A stretch of 64,000 nt of DNA from Cephalotus follicularis (taxonomy: Eukaryota; Streptophyta; Magnoliopsida; Oxalidales; Cephalotaceae). Below the pieces are notes generated by a model. That model had not been told where the DNA came from. It ran no database searches and saw only the letters and a list, made by a program, of their open reading frames with translations. The DNA is taken from contig BDDD01001771.1 of the NCBI GenBank assembly GCA_001972305.1, positions 15,246-79,245 of the forward strand. Direction: 5' to 3'. The translations under genes were made by a program, and so were the position numbers. Below are positions 33,693-45,740 of the stretch, one piece after another (position 1 is the first letter of the stretch; the number at the start of each line of letters is the position of its first letter).

Positions 33693-35060
33693 GAACGAAG
33701 GATAACTGGGATTTGGTCTTTTATATTCACAACAGGCTGGGTATCTAATACGACAAAGTCGACAGAAAAGAAAAACTCACCAACCTTTATCAAAACATTC
33801 TCAATTTTCCCTCTTGGTACTTTTACCGACCTATCAGCTAATTGCAAAGTCGTATTGGCCGGGCGCAACTCTCCTAAACCTAGTTGCTCAAAAACTGACG
33901 AAGGCAACAAATTCACACTTGCTCCTAAATCGAGCAAGGCATGATCGATTTTGGTGTTGCCTATCACACAAGAGATTGTCGGGCAGCCAGGATCTTTATA
34001 CTTTCGCATCGTGGGTTGCGAAAACATTGCACTAATGTTGGCTGCCAAGAAAGCCTTTTTCGAAACCTGAAGCATCCTCTTTTTTGTGCATAAGTCTTTA
34101 AGGACTTTTGCGTAAGAGGGCACCTGTTCAATGGCTTCAAGCAATGGAATATTGATTTGGACTTGCTTAAATGTTTCAATGATCTTTTTCATTGCTGGGG
34201 CTTTCTTGCTTTGAAATCTTTTTGGAAAGGGAGCTGGGGGATCAAATGAGCGCTTGGGTATTTCCATTAATTGTTCCTTTTTCTCTTTTTCTTTCTCTTC
34301 CATAACTTCTTGTTGCACATTTAAATTTGTTGGTTGCGCAAAGGAGTCAACCAACTGTTCTTTTGATTTTTCATGCGCAAATGACTCAACCGACTCCTCA
34401 CTCAAATTTTCTATTTTATCCGTTGGTTGGTACTCACTTCCACTTTGCAAGGCAAATGCTTGGTCGGATGGGCCGGAAGAAGAGGAGCATTGCGGATCAG
34501 ATTGCGGTTGGATACGATCGGGCTGAATCATATTCGTCCTAGGATTCGGTTCGGGTTGGGAAGGCATCTTCCCTTTTTCTCTTGTATGCACTGCAGATGC
34601 TAGCTGAGAGATATTCTTTTTTAGGTTATGCTGACTAGTCATCACAGTGCTCATAAGAAACTCCGAGCTCTTTTCTAATGATGAAATCCTAGACGTATCT
34701 TCCCTTTGGTTCAACAATCCAGGTGATTGTTGATTTTGGAATTGATTTTGTGGGAAGGATAGTTGAACATTGTTTTGCGGGAACCTTTGATATGACTGCT
34801 GTGGAGCAGATTGGCTAGAAAAGTTCGAAGGTTGTCCCGAAAAGTGTGAAGGTGGGGCACCAACGCTAGAAGGTTGTCCCGAAAAGCTAGATTGTCCTCG
34901 CATGTTTTGCCCTTGACTCCATGAGAAGTTTGGATGATTTCGCCAACCCGGATTGTAAGTATTACTATACGGGTTGTATTGGTTCATAGCGGACACATTC
35001 TCGGGAGTATATTGGCTGTCAATATATTTTTGGCATTCTTCGAAAATATGGCCGTGCAAT
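33693..35060 (-). pseudogene. Athila/Tat-like gag-protease inside gypsy C
   Basis: On the minus strand this open stretch is the C-terminal half of an Athila-type Gag. It has the NPYSNTYNPGWRNHPNFSW motif near 34950-35000, a long Q/S/P-rich linker, and a PPAPFPKRF segment. The protease fold follows, with DLGASVNLLPSSVFEQLGLG near 33925 and PRGKIENVL near 33810. It stops at VNIKDQIPVIL and runs directly into Tekay integrase at 33692. Athila protein has replaced Tekay RT/RNase H. The active-site motif is DLGA, as is usual for this lineage. Confidence 0.88.
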
Positions 35061-35785
35061 GCAATATATATATATATGCCCAGCCGACAAAAGAAACCTA
35101 ATTTAATTAAACACGTGGTCTGATTGTATTTGGCGCATGGGCTTTGGCGGATGAATTGATGCATGTTGCGCATGGGCTGTTTGATTCGTGATGTCTCTTG
35201 TATGCATGCATGGGATTTTTGATCCGTGGCGTGTATCAGGTGGCGTGAATTGGGTTGAAGTCTTGATGGGTTGCATGTATTGAAGACTTGATGCGCATGT
35301 AATGAGGCTTGATGCATGGAATGGGCTGATTGGAATGGATGGCGCGCATGAATGAAGCTCTGCAGAATTGGAATTGGAATGAAGCTTGATGGTTGCTGGC
35401 GAATGGCATGGTGACACGTGGAATATAATTACAAATGTTTCAACGTTGATTTTCTTTCAATATCTCTTCATCGGAACTTCAGAATGAACCGGCCCAAGAA
35501 CTAAAAGTGCTCAAAATAATTTTATGAATAAAATGAGCCCAATATTCAATATCTTCAGAGCCTTAAATCTTGACTTCTCTCGTTTAAGTGAGTGCACTCT
35601 TCAATCGATCGTTGACTTCAAACCACTTTAACTCGAAAAGTAACGTTTTAGCTTCATTTTCTTTTATTTCGCAATAATCAAATAATACCTGAAAATGAAA
35701 TAAACACCACCACAGTAGTCTATTCCAAGCATAAAAATATCACAAATAAATAATTAAAAACAACACATTTTTATGCTAAACACAC
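35061..35785 (-). mobile_element. Athila/Tat-type leader or LTR fragment
   Basis: Non-coding, AT-rich sequence joining the foreign gag to Tekay protease. The end at about 35785 (minus strand TGTTTAGCATAAAAATG) and the following TTATTTGTGATATTTTTATG look like an Athila/Tat LTR start, from memory of the family. A TA repeat lies at 35062-35078. The stretch between LTR and gag start appears deleted. Confidence 0.5.
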
Positions 35786-36439
35786 ATACGCCAAATAGCC
35801 CTCGCATCCTTGCTTGATATATTTCTGTGCTCGTGTATATGAAATGATCGGAGCAGTAACATTCTTCTCCCCGATAAACTTACATGCAGTCCCATCTTGC
35901 AAATGAAATGTCATCATCTTGTTGTAGCAATCAACAAAAGCATGATGAGCATATAGCCAATCCATCCCCAAGATTACATCAAAATCTCGGATAGGCAACA
36001 CTATCAGGCCAGCAGATAATTCAATTCCAGCTATCACGATCTCACAGTCCTTCATAACAGTATCAGATAAAAGACAAGTACCCGCAGGAGTACTCACCTC
36101 CAAAACATATGATAGTCTAGAAGTAACACCATGCAACTTGCGAGCAAAATTAGATGCAACAAATGAATGTGTCGCACCAGGGTCAATCAACACATGAGCT
36201 AATATGCCAGATATGTATAAAGTACCTCCCACAATAGTAGTAGATTCTGGCACATCATCTTTAGATAAGGTATAGACCCTACCTTTCACAATTCCCTTTC
36301 CGGTGTCTCTCCGCGGTTGAGCCGCTGCAACACTACCACTAGCACCAGCACTCCCCTGTTGGCCGCGTACTTGATCCCTCGTAATCGGGCAACCACTCAC
36401 CATGTGATCTTGTGAACCACACCTCAAGCATTTCCCCAT
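35786..36439 (-). pseudogene. Gypsy C protease region
   Basis: The second zinc knuckle (CLRCGSQDHMVSGC at 36395-36430) is followed by protease with LIDPGATHSFV near 36190 and VILGMDWLY near 35965. The frame leaves Tekay sequence after GCEGYLAYV, where the Athila-like insert begins. The rest of the Tekay polyprotein up to the end of RNase H is missing. Confidence 0.9.
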
Positions 36440-37471
36440 CTTCTTCCAACAATCGGTCTCATCATGGTTTGGACGACCATAAAACGTACATCCACTAGCA
36501 CTCTGTTGACTATTTCGGCCAGGTGTCCTTGATCGTGTGCGTCGAGAACCCCCTTGCCCTCTGTTATCAGATCTGGTTGACTTAGCAGGATTATTACTTC
36601 CCTGCCCCTATGACTGTACGGCCCTCGATTGATTAGTACGAGTCCGTTCTACCCTTCTCTCATTCGCGTCAGCCTCCAAGATCATGGCTCTCTCAGCAAC
36701 ATCAACAAAAGTGGTCAGCTGCAACAACAACAATTTGGATCTGATATCCGGTCGAAGGCCTTTCAGGAACCTTCGGATCATTCGTGCTTCAACCTCCACA
36801 AGATAAGGTGTGTGTCTTGCCAGCTCCACAAATCTGGTCTGGTATTGAGCTACCGTCATATCTCCTTGACGTAACTCCATCAGCTCTGTCTCCCATCTAT
36901 CTCGCTCAATCTGCGGTACATAAGTATCAAGAAACTCAGACTGGAATCTGTCCCAAGTCCTGTCAAGTCCACGGCTTTCCCATTTCGCTTTAGTTCTCTC
37001 CCACCAATAAGTTGCCTCACCCCATAGGTGGTACACAGCAAAATTGAGCTTCTGGTCATCAGTACATTCCATAACAGCAAAGATTTTCTCCAAGTCTCTT
37101 ACCCACAGCTCGACAACAGTAGCATTCAGTTCACCATTGAAAGTCGGAGGATTCTGTCGCATGAACCGCTCCAAATCTCGGCCAAATCCACCGCCATGGC
37201 AAGAGTCAGGTGCTTGCCGATATGCCCGGTTAGTCTCATACAGTTGCCGGATCTGTTCCATGTTGGCTGCATTCGCCTGCATCTGCTGTCGGAAAAGATC
37301 AGCCAGGTTGTCACAATTACTCCGTTCGTCATGTGCTGGAGGGACATTCACTCCTTCATTCATTTGTGGAACATTTTCAGGTACTGGCAGAGCATTGTCA
37401 CCTTCGTCGGCTCTACGCCTTCCTCGTCTACCTCTTCTTAGATCCATTTTGTTTCCTATATGGAATGACAA
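36440..37471 (-). pseudogene. Gypsy C gag
   Basis: Open from 37471 (or MDLRRGRRGRRR at 37447) to 36608: basic N-terminus, a segment with MQANAANMEQIRQLYE, then the retrotrans_gag region (RFMRQNPPTFNGEL, WDRFQSEFLDTYVPQIERDR, IRRFLKGLRPDIRSKLLLLQ). A TAG at 36608 interrupts it before the zinc-knuckle region. It is the best-kept Gag of the minus-strand elements. Confidence 0.92.
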
Positions 37472-37536
37472 AAATCATTAGGAACATTTCACTCAAATTT
37501 CCGAGAAACTTATCCCAGCTAGCATATATGGAATAT

Positions 37537-37548
37537 GCTCTGATACCA
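37537..37548 (-). promoter_or_regulatory. Primer binding site of gypsy C
   Basis: The minus strand TGGTATCAGAGC lies three bases from the LTR edge at 37552. Confidence 0.92.
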
Positions 37549-37551
37549 TGA

Positions 37552-40347
37552 TGTCACACCCCGTTATTCGGTTTCATACCATTAGACAAGCATATATGGT
37601 GATATCAGTATTAACATAATATTCCAGCATCTCATTCAATAATACGTAAATAATATGCGGAAGCAGTCAATAAGCCGGAATATAACATAAGTCATCCGCA
37701 CGCATCCCATACTACGTGCGGTTACAATTCAAATTATTATCCTTAAACATAAGGAAAGTACAACATGACGAGGTATGATCCGTTCATTACAATTCAATTC
37801 AACAACATAAATAACAACCTTAAAAGATAAACAGAAGCTCTCCAAGCTTCCGCAGCAAGCTCCGAACATCCTTGCTCAATCTGTAATTGTAGGGGTTATC
37901 CGTTGTCCTCACTTGGCTAAGTAGGAAGATAATGCATGCTAAGTAATATATGAGTGCAACATGTATGACAGTTTATATAAAATAACATTTGAACGTTCCA
38001 ATATATGTAAGCAACCAAGCCAAGTGGCCATAGACAATACATATGCAAGAATACCGCACAAGGGTACAATCAATTCATACAGTGGGTTGGGTGTCACCTG
38101 TCGCTAACTCCTAGCACCAACTGTGCACCACCTAACTGTCACCTTCACTCCGAAGATGACAGGCAGGTAATATTTACTACCGGCGTTGGTGGGTAGTTTA
38201 ATAAATAAAATCTGCAATGCAGACATTTTGGGTGATGCTCTGGCCAACTCCTGGAACCCAGAATCACATCCGTAGTCAGTGATATCCTCCATCACTAACT
38301 ACGGCAGTAAACATAGACAAACAATTCAAGCAATTCAACAGTAATATTACATATATCAATAGTATGCAATATAAAAGATGTTTCTTTAGAACATATAATA
38401 TTTTAGTGATCGTACATCTCATATGAGGAAAACGATATCAGTACAGTAGTGGTTTCCAGTTCGGGAAACAAAACAGTAGGTACCTCTCATATAGGAGGAA
38501 AATCAGTAGTTCATTTAGCATAAGTCTTTCCTTTGAAAATGATAGTAAATATCATAAATTTGGGTACAAGGCCCATAGATGGTTTCAATCTTTAAGTTAT
38601 CAGTGGTAGTGGTGTTAATAGCACCAGACAGTATATACTAACACAAGTAGCATATGCAGTAACAATAATCAAAGGCAGTAGTAATTCAAGGAATCACAAG
38701 ACAATAGCATTTCATAGTCATTCGTATGCAACTTTCACAAGAAGTGCGTACATTGTTTAATCTTGAAATGTAATTGTATATGAGGCCAGGATTAACTGTT
38801 CTAGTTATCCAAATTGAGGCCAGGATCATTACATTCAAAATTGAGGCCTTAATAGAACTTATACCAGTAAAATTTCCCAGAACAGTCGGCTGCCTTCAAG
38901 AACAGTCGGCTGTTTTGGATGAGTAGTCGACTGCTTTGCCTTGGCAGTCGACTGGATGGGTTGAGTAGTTGACTGTTATGAAGAACAGTCGACTGCCTCT
39001 GCCCAGAAAATGCAGGCAGTGGCAGTTCATGCAATCCAAGTTCAATTTCCAATCAATTTCAATACATGTAAACATGCAGAAAAATAGACATACACACTAT
39101 GCATACTATATCTTCCATAACATAACAATACCCCTACCTCAAATCGCTATCCCAAGATCAATTGAGTTTGATCTTTCTCTTTAAGTTTTCCAAGCTTTCA
39201 CCAAAAATCTTTCAATCCAGCAGATTATAATCTAAACATGCATGTTTATGGATACATGCATCAGTACAGTAGGTTTCAGTAGTACTTATAACAGCTCCAA
39301 TCAACAGTAGTTTTAGTCATTAGTTCATTAAGCTTTATATTAACTACCTTTTACCACATCTCATGCACTTGTGTAAAACTATATCAATTCATTGTCTCTT
39401 AAGTGGACAACAGATGTGTATGTATATTCATAAGGAAATCAGTAGATTATTATGGAAACTAACAACAACTTACTATCCAATTTAGAGATTAATCATCCAT
39501 TTACTTGAACCAAAGTGCTACATTCCATATCAATTCCATAGATCCTAGAAGATGCTAACCATAACCATGTTAACAGAAGAATAAGCATTCTCCTAGATAC
39601 CTTACTGTCAGATTACAAAAACACAAGGAGCTCGAATTTGAACTTACCAGGAGAAGTCCAAGCTTCCAAGTTCCTCCTTTGAGCTCTAAACCATCCACAT
39701 GCAAGCTCCTTCACCAATTCCAGCAATTCTCCTCAATTCAGTGGTTTCTAACACCCACATTCAACCCCTGGACAGTTGAATATAAGGCTTTGAGACTTTG
39801 GAAACACCAGGCTCCATTACACAGCCTCTCTCCCTTTCTTCTCTCTCTCACATGCATTTGTTTTCTTACCCCTTTTCTTTTTTCAATTTGCAGGTGGCAG
39901 GTCTGCAATCCTTGCAGAGAATAGAGGGCATGCAAGCCTTCTATTTTGCATGCTCTGGCAGCTGGTGTCTGCCCCCAACACCTGTCCCTTCATGCAATGC
40001 CCCATGATTCAGTTTAACAGGCATGCACAGACACTTGTTCTGTGTCGATCCAGTCGACTGGATGCATTGGCCAGTCGACTGTCCACAACACGTACCAGGC
40101 AGTCGACTGCTCCCCTGTGACAGTCGGCTGCCCCTTCATAAACCAGGCAGTCGACTTACCCCCTGTGGTAGTCGGCTGTCAAGGTTATTTTAGGGTTTCT
40201 TAAGTTGGATTTTCACCAAATTGCATCCCAATTCATCCCAAGCAATTACCAATCACAAATTGTAATAATTGGACATTAAATTCAATTGAGTGCACATTTT
40301 ATTAATCAAAATTATAATGTACACGAATTGAATTTGCGGTTATTACA
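37552..40347 (-). mobile_element. 5' LTR of gypsy C
   Basis: 2,796 bp. It is longer than its partner by a block of about 270 bp (39346-39617) and by about 36 bp in the promoter-proximal motif cluster (near 40098-40133). Otherwise the two LTRs differ by scattered substitutions only, so the insertion is fairly young within this nest. Confidence 0.95.
40048..40175. repeat. Promoter-proximal motif cluster, expanded copy
   Basis: CAGTCGACTG-type copies are more numerous than at 31910-32003. The segment with AGGCAGTCGACTGCTCCCC and GACAGTCGGCTGCC has no counterpart in the 3' LTR. Confidence 0.88.
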
Positions 40348-41331
40348 ACTATTCCTTGATCATCCATTTTATTCCTAAAAACCCATTTAGTTCCAATTAT
40401 ATTATGATCACTAGGTCTAGGTACTAGATTCCAAACCTTATTTCGTTCAAACTGATTTATCTCTTTTTGCATAGCAACTATCTAATTTTCATCTTTCTCA
40501 GCCTCTTTTATATTTTTAGGCTCTATTTGAGAAAGAAAAGCAATATAATTATGATTAATTGATGACCTAGTAACTATACCTTGTCTAGGGTCACCTATTA
40601 TAGCCTCGTGAGGATGTCCATTAACTACCTTCAAAGTTTTATAAAAAAAGAGCTTCTTGGTAACTATCTTGAGGTTTTATTTTTTGTTTAGGTTCCTCAT
40701 TTTTACTATCCTCAAGCTTTAAATCTTTAATCCTATTTTCAACAAATTCTACACTATCATTATCAATTACTTCTTTTGGATGCATAGAATTAGATTCATC
40801 AAAAACTATATGCATAGATTCTTCTACAAGCAATGTTCTTTTATTGAAACATCTATATGCTCTACTTGTATTAGAATAGCCAAGAAATATACCTTCGTCG
40901 ACTTTGGAGTCACTTTTTGAGAATAGGCCTTATTGATGTTCGATTTAAAATATACATTGAAGTATTTATGGCTTCAGTCCAAAAATATTTTGGTAATTGA
41001 TTTTCATTCAAAATAGTTCTACACATTTCTTGTAAAGTTCTATTTTTCTTTTCAACAACCCCATTTTGTTGAGGTGTTCTAGGAGTAGAGAACTCATGAA
41101 CAAAACCATTTTCATTGCAAAAATTTTTGAAAAGATGATTTTCAAATTCTTACCGTGATCACTTTTTATAGTTAAAATAGAAGTGTCTTTTTCTTTTTGA
41201 ACTATTTTACAAAAATTTGAAAACTCTTTAAAGGTTTCAATTTTGTGAGCAAGAAAAATTGTCCACGTATATCGCGAATAATCATCAACTATAACCATAG
41301 CATACGATTTACCTCCTAGACTTCTCACGTC
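40348..41331 (-). pseudogene. Copia B integrase (C-terminal) and RT N-terminus
   Basis: The minus strand from 41331 encodes the copia integrase core (GGKSYAMVIVDDYSRYTWTIF near 41285, TIKSDHG near 41160; the later E-containing region is frameshifted near 41080). A linker follows, then the RT start (NLVPRPSDHNIIGTKWVFRNKM near 40410), and it ends at the ACTAT duplication. It connects to 28326-29680. It is split from the protease by the solo LTR at 41332. Confidence 0.9.
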
Positions 41332-44010
41332 TGTTAGGACCACGTTCCCACTAACTCTATGGGACATGTGCCCTGACCGGGGATGGCGCTTCTCTTGCCA
41401 ACAACCCTCTAAAACAGTAAATGCCCGAGGAGAAATCCTGGGCTGGGCGCGCAGCTAACTTGGCAGCCGGGGCAGGGGAGCTAACTCCTCTCCTGCTCAT
41501 GCCCAAGCTCAAGTTAAAACCAAAGCTCCAAACGCACCGTATCACTTAAGCCCAAAGCTACACATATCCAAGGCTATAAAACGCTCCGCATTACTTAGCC
41601 CCACATGCTCCTCACATGGACTTAACATAACGCGCCAAGCATGCTCGGGGAGAGCACACACGTGCAACTCACGAGCACACTTAACCAACATGCCCGGGGA
41701 CACTCCTTGTCCTCGGGTCTTTCTCCTTCCCAGGCTAAAACACCCTTAGCACAAGTCCAAAAGTTGCGCATAAGTAACGCTCTGGGGAGAAACCCACGCA
41801 TGCCTCACAAGCTCATCTAAACTCCCCTGGAGACTACGCATACATAAGTTGTCCCCCAGCGTACAACCCCGCTCAACTCAATAACACAACATCAACATAT
41901 GCCCTTCCCTAGCCTTCTTCTAACCAGCCTTCCCTGGCATATACCCGAGGACTCCTTCTCGGGGTCATACATCAAAAGTAACCTTACCCGGGGACACCCT
42001 ACCACCACGGGTAACACTCCAAAAACTTAAGGTAACCACCTTAGCCTTAATTATACTCCCCCGCTAAGCTCATCTTCGCTACGCAAGCCCGGGGACTCTC
42101 TAGCTTCCCCGCCAGGCCTGGGATCATAAAACTCAAAACATGAAACTTACATAGAAACATAAGATAAACACATCTGCCAACTCAAAACATTTATATCATA
42201 TCTCCAAAGCATAAAACTATTACATATATCATCCCTGGCATATAAACATTCCTTCTCTGGCAGTAAAAGGACGTCGTATCTTTACATAAAGAAAACTCTT
42301 AGTTACTCAACTACAAAAGAAGGGTAACAGAACCCAAAGAATGCCCCATGCTATGCAATGCTAACGCCCGAGCTGACGTTCCCTGGCGCTGAGCTCAAAA
42401 ACTACCTTGCTAGCTATCTACTGCTGAGCTGGAGGGTCTCCTCAGGCTGGCTGGTCTGCAAAACAGTCTGTGAGGGGATTAGTCCAACTGACTAAGTAAA
42501 ATGAGAACAAAACATCCTCTGGTACATTCTTAAAAAACTGAATGTGCTAAAAGAAAGCTTACCATGAACATGAATAACTATCCCAACTGGAGAAAGGACT
42601 GTAGCAAACATATGTCATGGCATACAATAAAGAAATGCTCAAAGTACTTGAAAGAAAAGCTTACTATTTCTCTGCTTAGCTGGTTCTAGAATGTTCATAA
42701 AAAGCTGAAAAGAACTTAAGATACAACTCATTAAAAAAAAAGATAACTGATAAAGAACTGGGGTCCTTCCCGGCTAAACACCCGAGGAGAACAACTAAGG
42801 TAGGAACTGGATTTTCTATGCTGATCTAGGCCGAAGCCTGCTGTTTACATAGTATAGTTACCAACTTATAGTGGCGCTGAGCTAATCTAGGCCGAAGCCA
42901 GCTTGGCAGTAACTGCCGAGAACCCATGGTTCCCTTATGTTCTTGCTATTCTTTACTTTGCTTACTTAACTATGCTGACGGCATAACTGCCGAGGACTAA
43001 GTCCTCCTCTAGAAGACTTACTGAAAGGCTCTAATCTCTACTTTTAGCAACTTAGCTATGCTGTACTCAACCCTAAACACCATCATAGACAATAGTGTAA
43101 AGGAGATCCAGGTAGGACTTGGGGACAGTCTCGCCCGACTTCCTTTCATAAACAATAGTAGACCGTGGAGGTTGGAGCTATGTACATAGTGTTCGGCTGC
43201 ACTCACCCTAAACACCATCATAGACAATACTGTAAAGGAGATCCAGGTAGGACCTGGGGGCAGACTCACTCAACTTCCTATCATAGACAATAGTAGGCTG
43301 AGGAGTGGGGTTGAGCACGTACGCGTTACCTTACTGGAAAGTGACTAGTTCACTTGAAGAACTGGAGCTCTAGTGCTCGAGAAACTCTCTTTCTCTCTTT
43401 CTTCTGTCAAAGGAAACATACAACATGCTAGGGAAACAAATTCCCGATAGAAGGCTCTCACTGTACTGGGGATTAGAAACTGAAAGAGTCAACAAGAACA
43501 TCATTCAAGAACATCATGAAACAACTAGAAACATAGGAAGGATGTCCCACTCATAGTTCTTGGCTGAGTTCTTACTGGCTTCCTCTGACGAGGACTTCTC
43601 CTCTATTTCCTCGTCTGCTACTGCTCCTAGCTGCTTCTCCGCTAAGATTGGAAAGCTACGAACTGCTGTTCTCCTCCCGCTCATCAACGAAGAAGAAGAA
43701 GAAGAAGAACTAGAGCTCTCTCTCTCACACTCTAAAACTCTCTGTATTTGCTGAAACTAAAGAAAAGAAAGACCACATCACTAGATATATCTCCATAACT
43801 CCCAACATAAGCCGTCATTTGCCTTGGGATTAGGAAGCTTCCTCAACAAGCTTTGCACTTAAGTCCCTTAACTATCACTAATCATGCTTTATACTTGGGC
43901 TTATAACACTTAACAACACTTAACCTTTCTCTCTTACTCAATTAAGTCCAAAGCCCAAAAAAAAACTAAACACCATAGAAAAAGTCCCAAAACTGATACG
44001 GGGCGTTACA
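41332..44010 (-). mobile_element. Solo LTR (TSD ACGTC), same family as 13621-16254
   Basis: 2,679 bp, reverse orientation (TGTTAGGACC...GGGGCGTTACA on the plus strand), flanked by ACGTC at 41327-41331 and 44011-44015, in the copia B integrase. It is clearly homologous to 13621-16254 along its length but diverged, with fewer internal tandem units. It is enriched in CCCCGGG sites. A GAA repeat lies near 43689. No coding domain. Confidence 0.93.
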
Positions 44011-44650
44011 ACGTCTATAGGTCCAAACAAATAATATGCAATAGTTGTAATGGCCTAATTGTAGAGACTATATTTTTACTTTTAAATGATTCTCTAGTTT
44101 TCTTCCCACGTTGACAAGCATCGCAAATTTTATCTTTTTCAAAGCTAAGTTTGGGAAGTCCTTTAACTAGATCATGTTTTAAAATTTTTGAAATTGTTGT
44201 CAGACCAACATGACCAAGTCTCCTATGCCATAACAAACTATCATTATTTATGGATACTAGACATTTGATATTTTGTAGATCATTTATATCTACAATATAA
44301 ACATTTCCATGTCTATATCTTATAAATTTAATTTGGTTATTTTTTATGTTTATTACTTTACATAAATCATTTTCAAAAATGGCTCTACAATCCTTGTCAC
44401 ATAATTGGCTTATGCTCAACAGATTGTGTTTGAGTCCATCTACATATAATACATTAGATATAGAAGTATGTTCATTACCTATAGAGCCAACTCTCATGCT
44501 TTTTCCTTTTGCGTTGTCTCCAAAAGTAACATCACGTCCTTGCTTTAGAGATAAGGATATAAATAGACCCTTGTCACCCGTCATATGCTTTGAACACCCA
44601 CTGTCCAAGTACCATTGTGTCTTTTTGGACAATGCCTTCAAACACATCTA
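44011..44650 (-). pseudogene. Copia B protease and pre-integrase
   Basis: The open minus-strand frame begins after a broken gag end. It has the protease motif WYLDSGCSKHMTG at about 44610, the NVLYVDGLKHNLLSISQL strand, then GAG-pre-integrase with the zinc-binding pattern LLWHRRLGH...CDACQRGK at 44100-44240. It is cut at 44015 by the solo LTR; the integrase core continues at 41331. Confidence 0.92.
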
Positions 44651-45740
44651 CACAAACAATGTCAAGGTTTTGTTTGAGGTATCCAACAAGTTTTGGGTCC
44701 TTTTGGGTTAGTTATAATAGTTCCTTTTGGAACCCAAACTTTTCTAAATCTTATTTTTTATCTAGATAAAAAAATGACTTTTATAAAAACACGATGATGA
44801 AATGTGACCGTGTTTACCACAATAATTACACGACACAGTTGAATTTTTCGTTTTAACAAAATCTTTTTCAATTTTCTCTTTTTCAATTTTATTTTTCCTA
44901 TCAAAGAAGTTTTGGTAATTTTTTACGTTATTCATCTCGTCATATCCTAGTCCAGCTTTATCGAACACACAGCTTTGCATACCAAACAATTTTTCTAACT
45001 TTTCACAACTATTTGAAAAGTTTGAAAAAGTTTTCTTTAAGGCATCTATCTCAACTTTAAGACTTTTGTTTTCCTTTTCTAATATCTCAATTTTATTTTT
45101 ATCTTCTTTATCTAACAAAAATGTACTGGCCGTTTTTAATTCTTTATTCTCAATATTTAAACATTTTATCTTTTTCTTTAATTCAGAAATGATGCAAGTA
45201 TATTTTTCTACTAATAAAACAAGTTCATCGTAAGTTACCTCATCACTATCTTCTTCCTCTTCGATAGCGATTAAAGTAATTTGTGCGACTTCCTCACTTG
45301 TTTCTTCATCGGAACTAGAGTCGTCACTATCATCCCAAGTGGCAATCATTGCTTTCTATTTCCTCATTTGCTCTTTCTTTTTGAGTCTTGAGCAGTCACT
45401 TTTGTAATTCCCCGGTTTGTTACATTCGTAAAAAATAATTTCTTCAATTTTACTCGGCTCGCCTTTTTTAATGTTGCCTTTCTTAAAAGCTTTTCCTCCA
45501 AATTTCTTCTTTCTTGCTAGGATTTTTGAATCTTCTTGTGATTAAAGCTATCTCTTGATCACTATCCTCCTCGATTTCCTCATTTGCAGATGATTTTAAG
45601 GCTATAATTTTTTTCAATTTCCTTTTCGTTTCTTCTTCATCATCTCTTCTCATGATTCACAACTCGTGAGTCATTAAGGATCCAAGAAGGTCCTCCAGAG
45701 GCCAAATATTAAAGTCTTTTGCTTCCTTGATAGTTGTCAC
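44651..45740 (-). pseudogene. Copia B gag C-terminal part
   Basis: From 45740: the end of UBN2 (WPLEDLLGSLMTHEL), then a stop, a basic stretch and a first zinc-knuckle-like segment near 45400. An open 195-codon stretch (44762-45349) has acidic and coiled-coil-like heptads (KYTCIISELKKKIKCLNIENKELK) and a second CCHC knuckle (CNYCGKHGHISSSC at about 44790-44835). This long extended Gag is typical of SIRE/Maximus copia elements. Confidence 0.85.

Larger units (their letters stand above)
29681..40347 (-). mobile_element. Gypsy C, complete chimeric Tekay element (TSD ACTAT)
   Basis: A minus-strand element of 10,667 bp, with LTRs at 29681-32173 and 37552-40347, primer site, polypurine tract, and perfect ACTAT duplications (29676-29680 and 40348-40352). 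It inserted in the RT gene of copia B. The interior has Tekay gag, protease, integrase and chromodomain. The RT/RNase H part is replaced by about 2.1 kb of Athila/Tat-like sequence (33693-35785). It therefore could not move by its own enzymes; either it moved in trans or the swap came later. Confidence 0.95.

Noticed and set aside
33674-35317. A 547-codon open frame as a host protein
   Set aside because: Its C-terminal two thirds are Athila-type Gag and protease, its end runs into Tekay integrase, and its first 80 codons are leader DNA.
36608-37471. Element C as an intact autonomous retrotransposon
   Set aside because: LTRs and target duplications are intact, but RT and RNase H are missing and gag and the chromodomain have stops.
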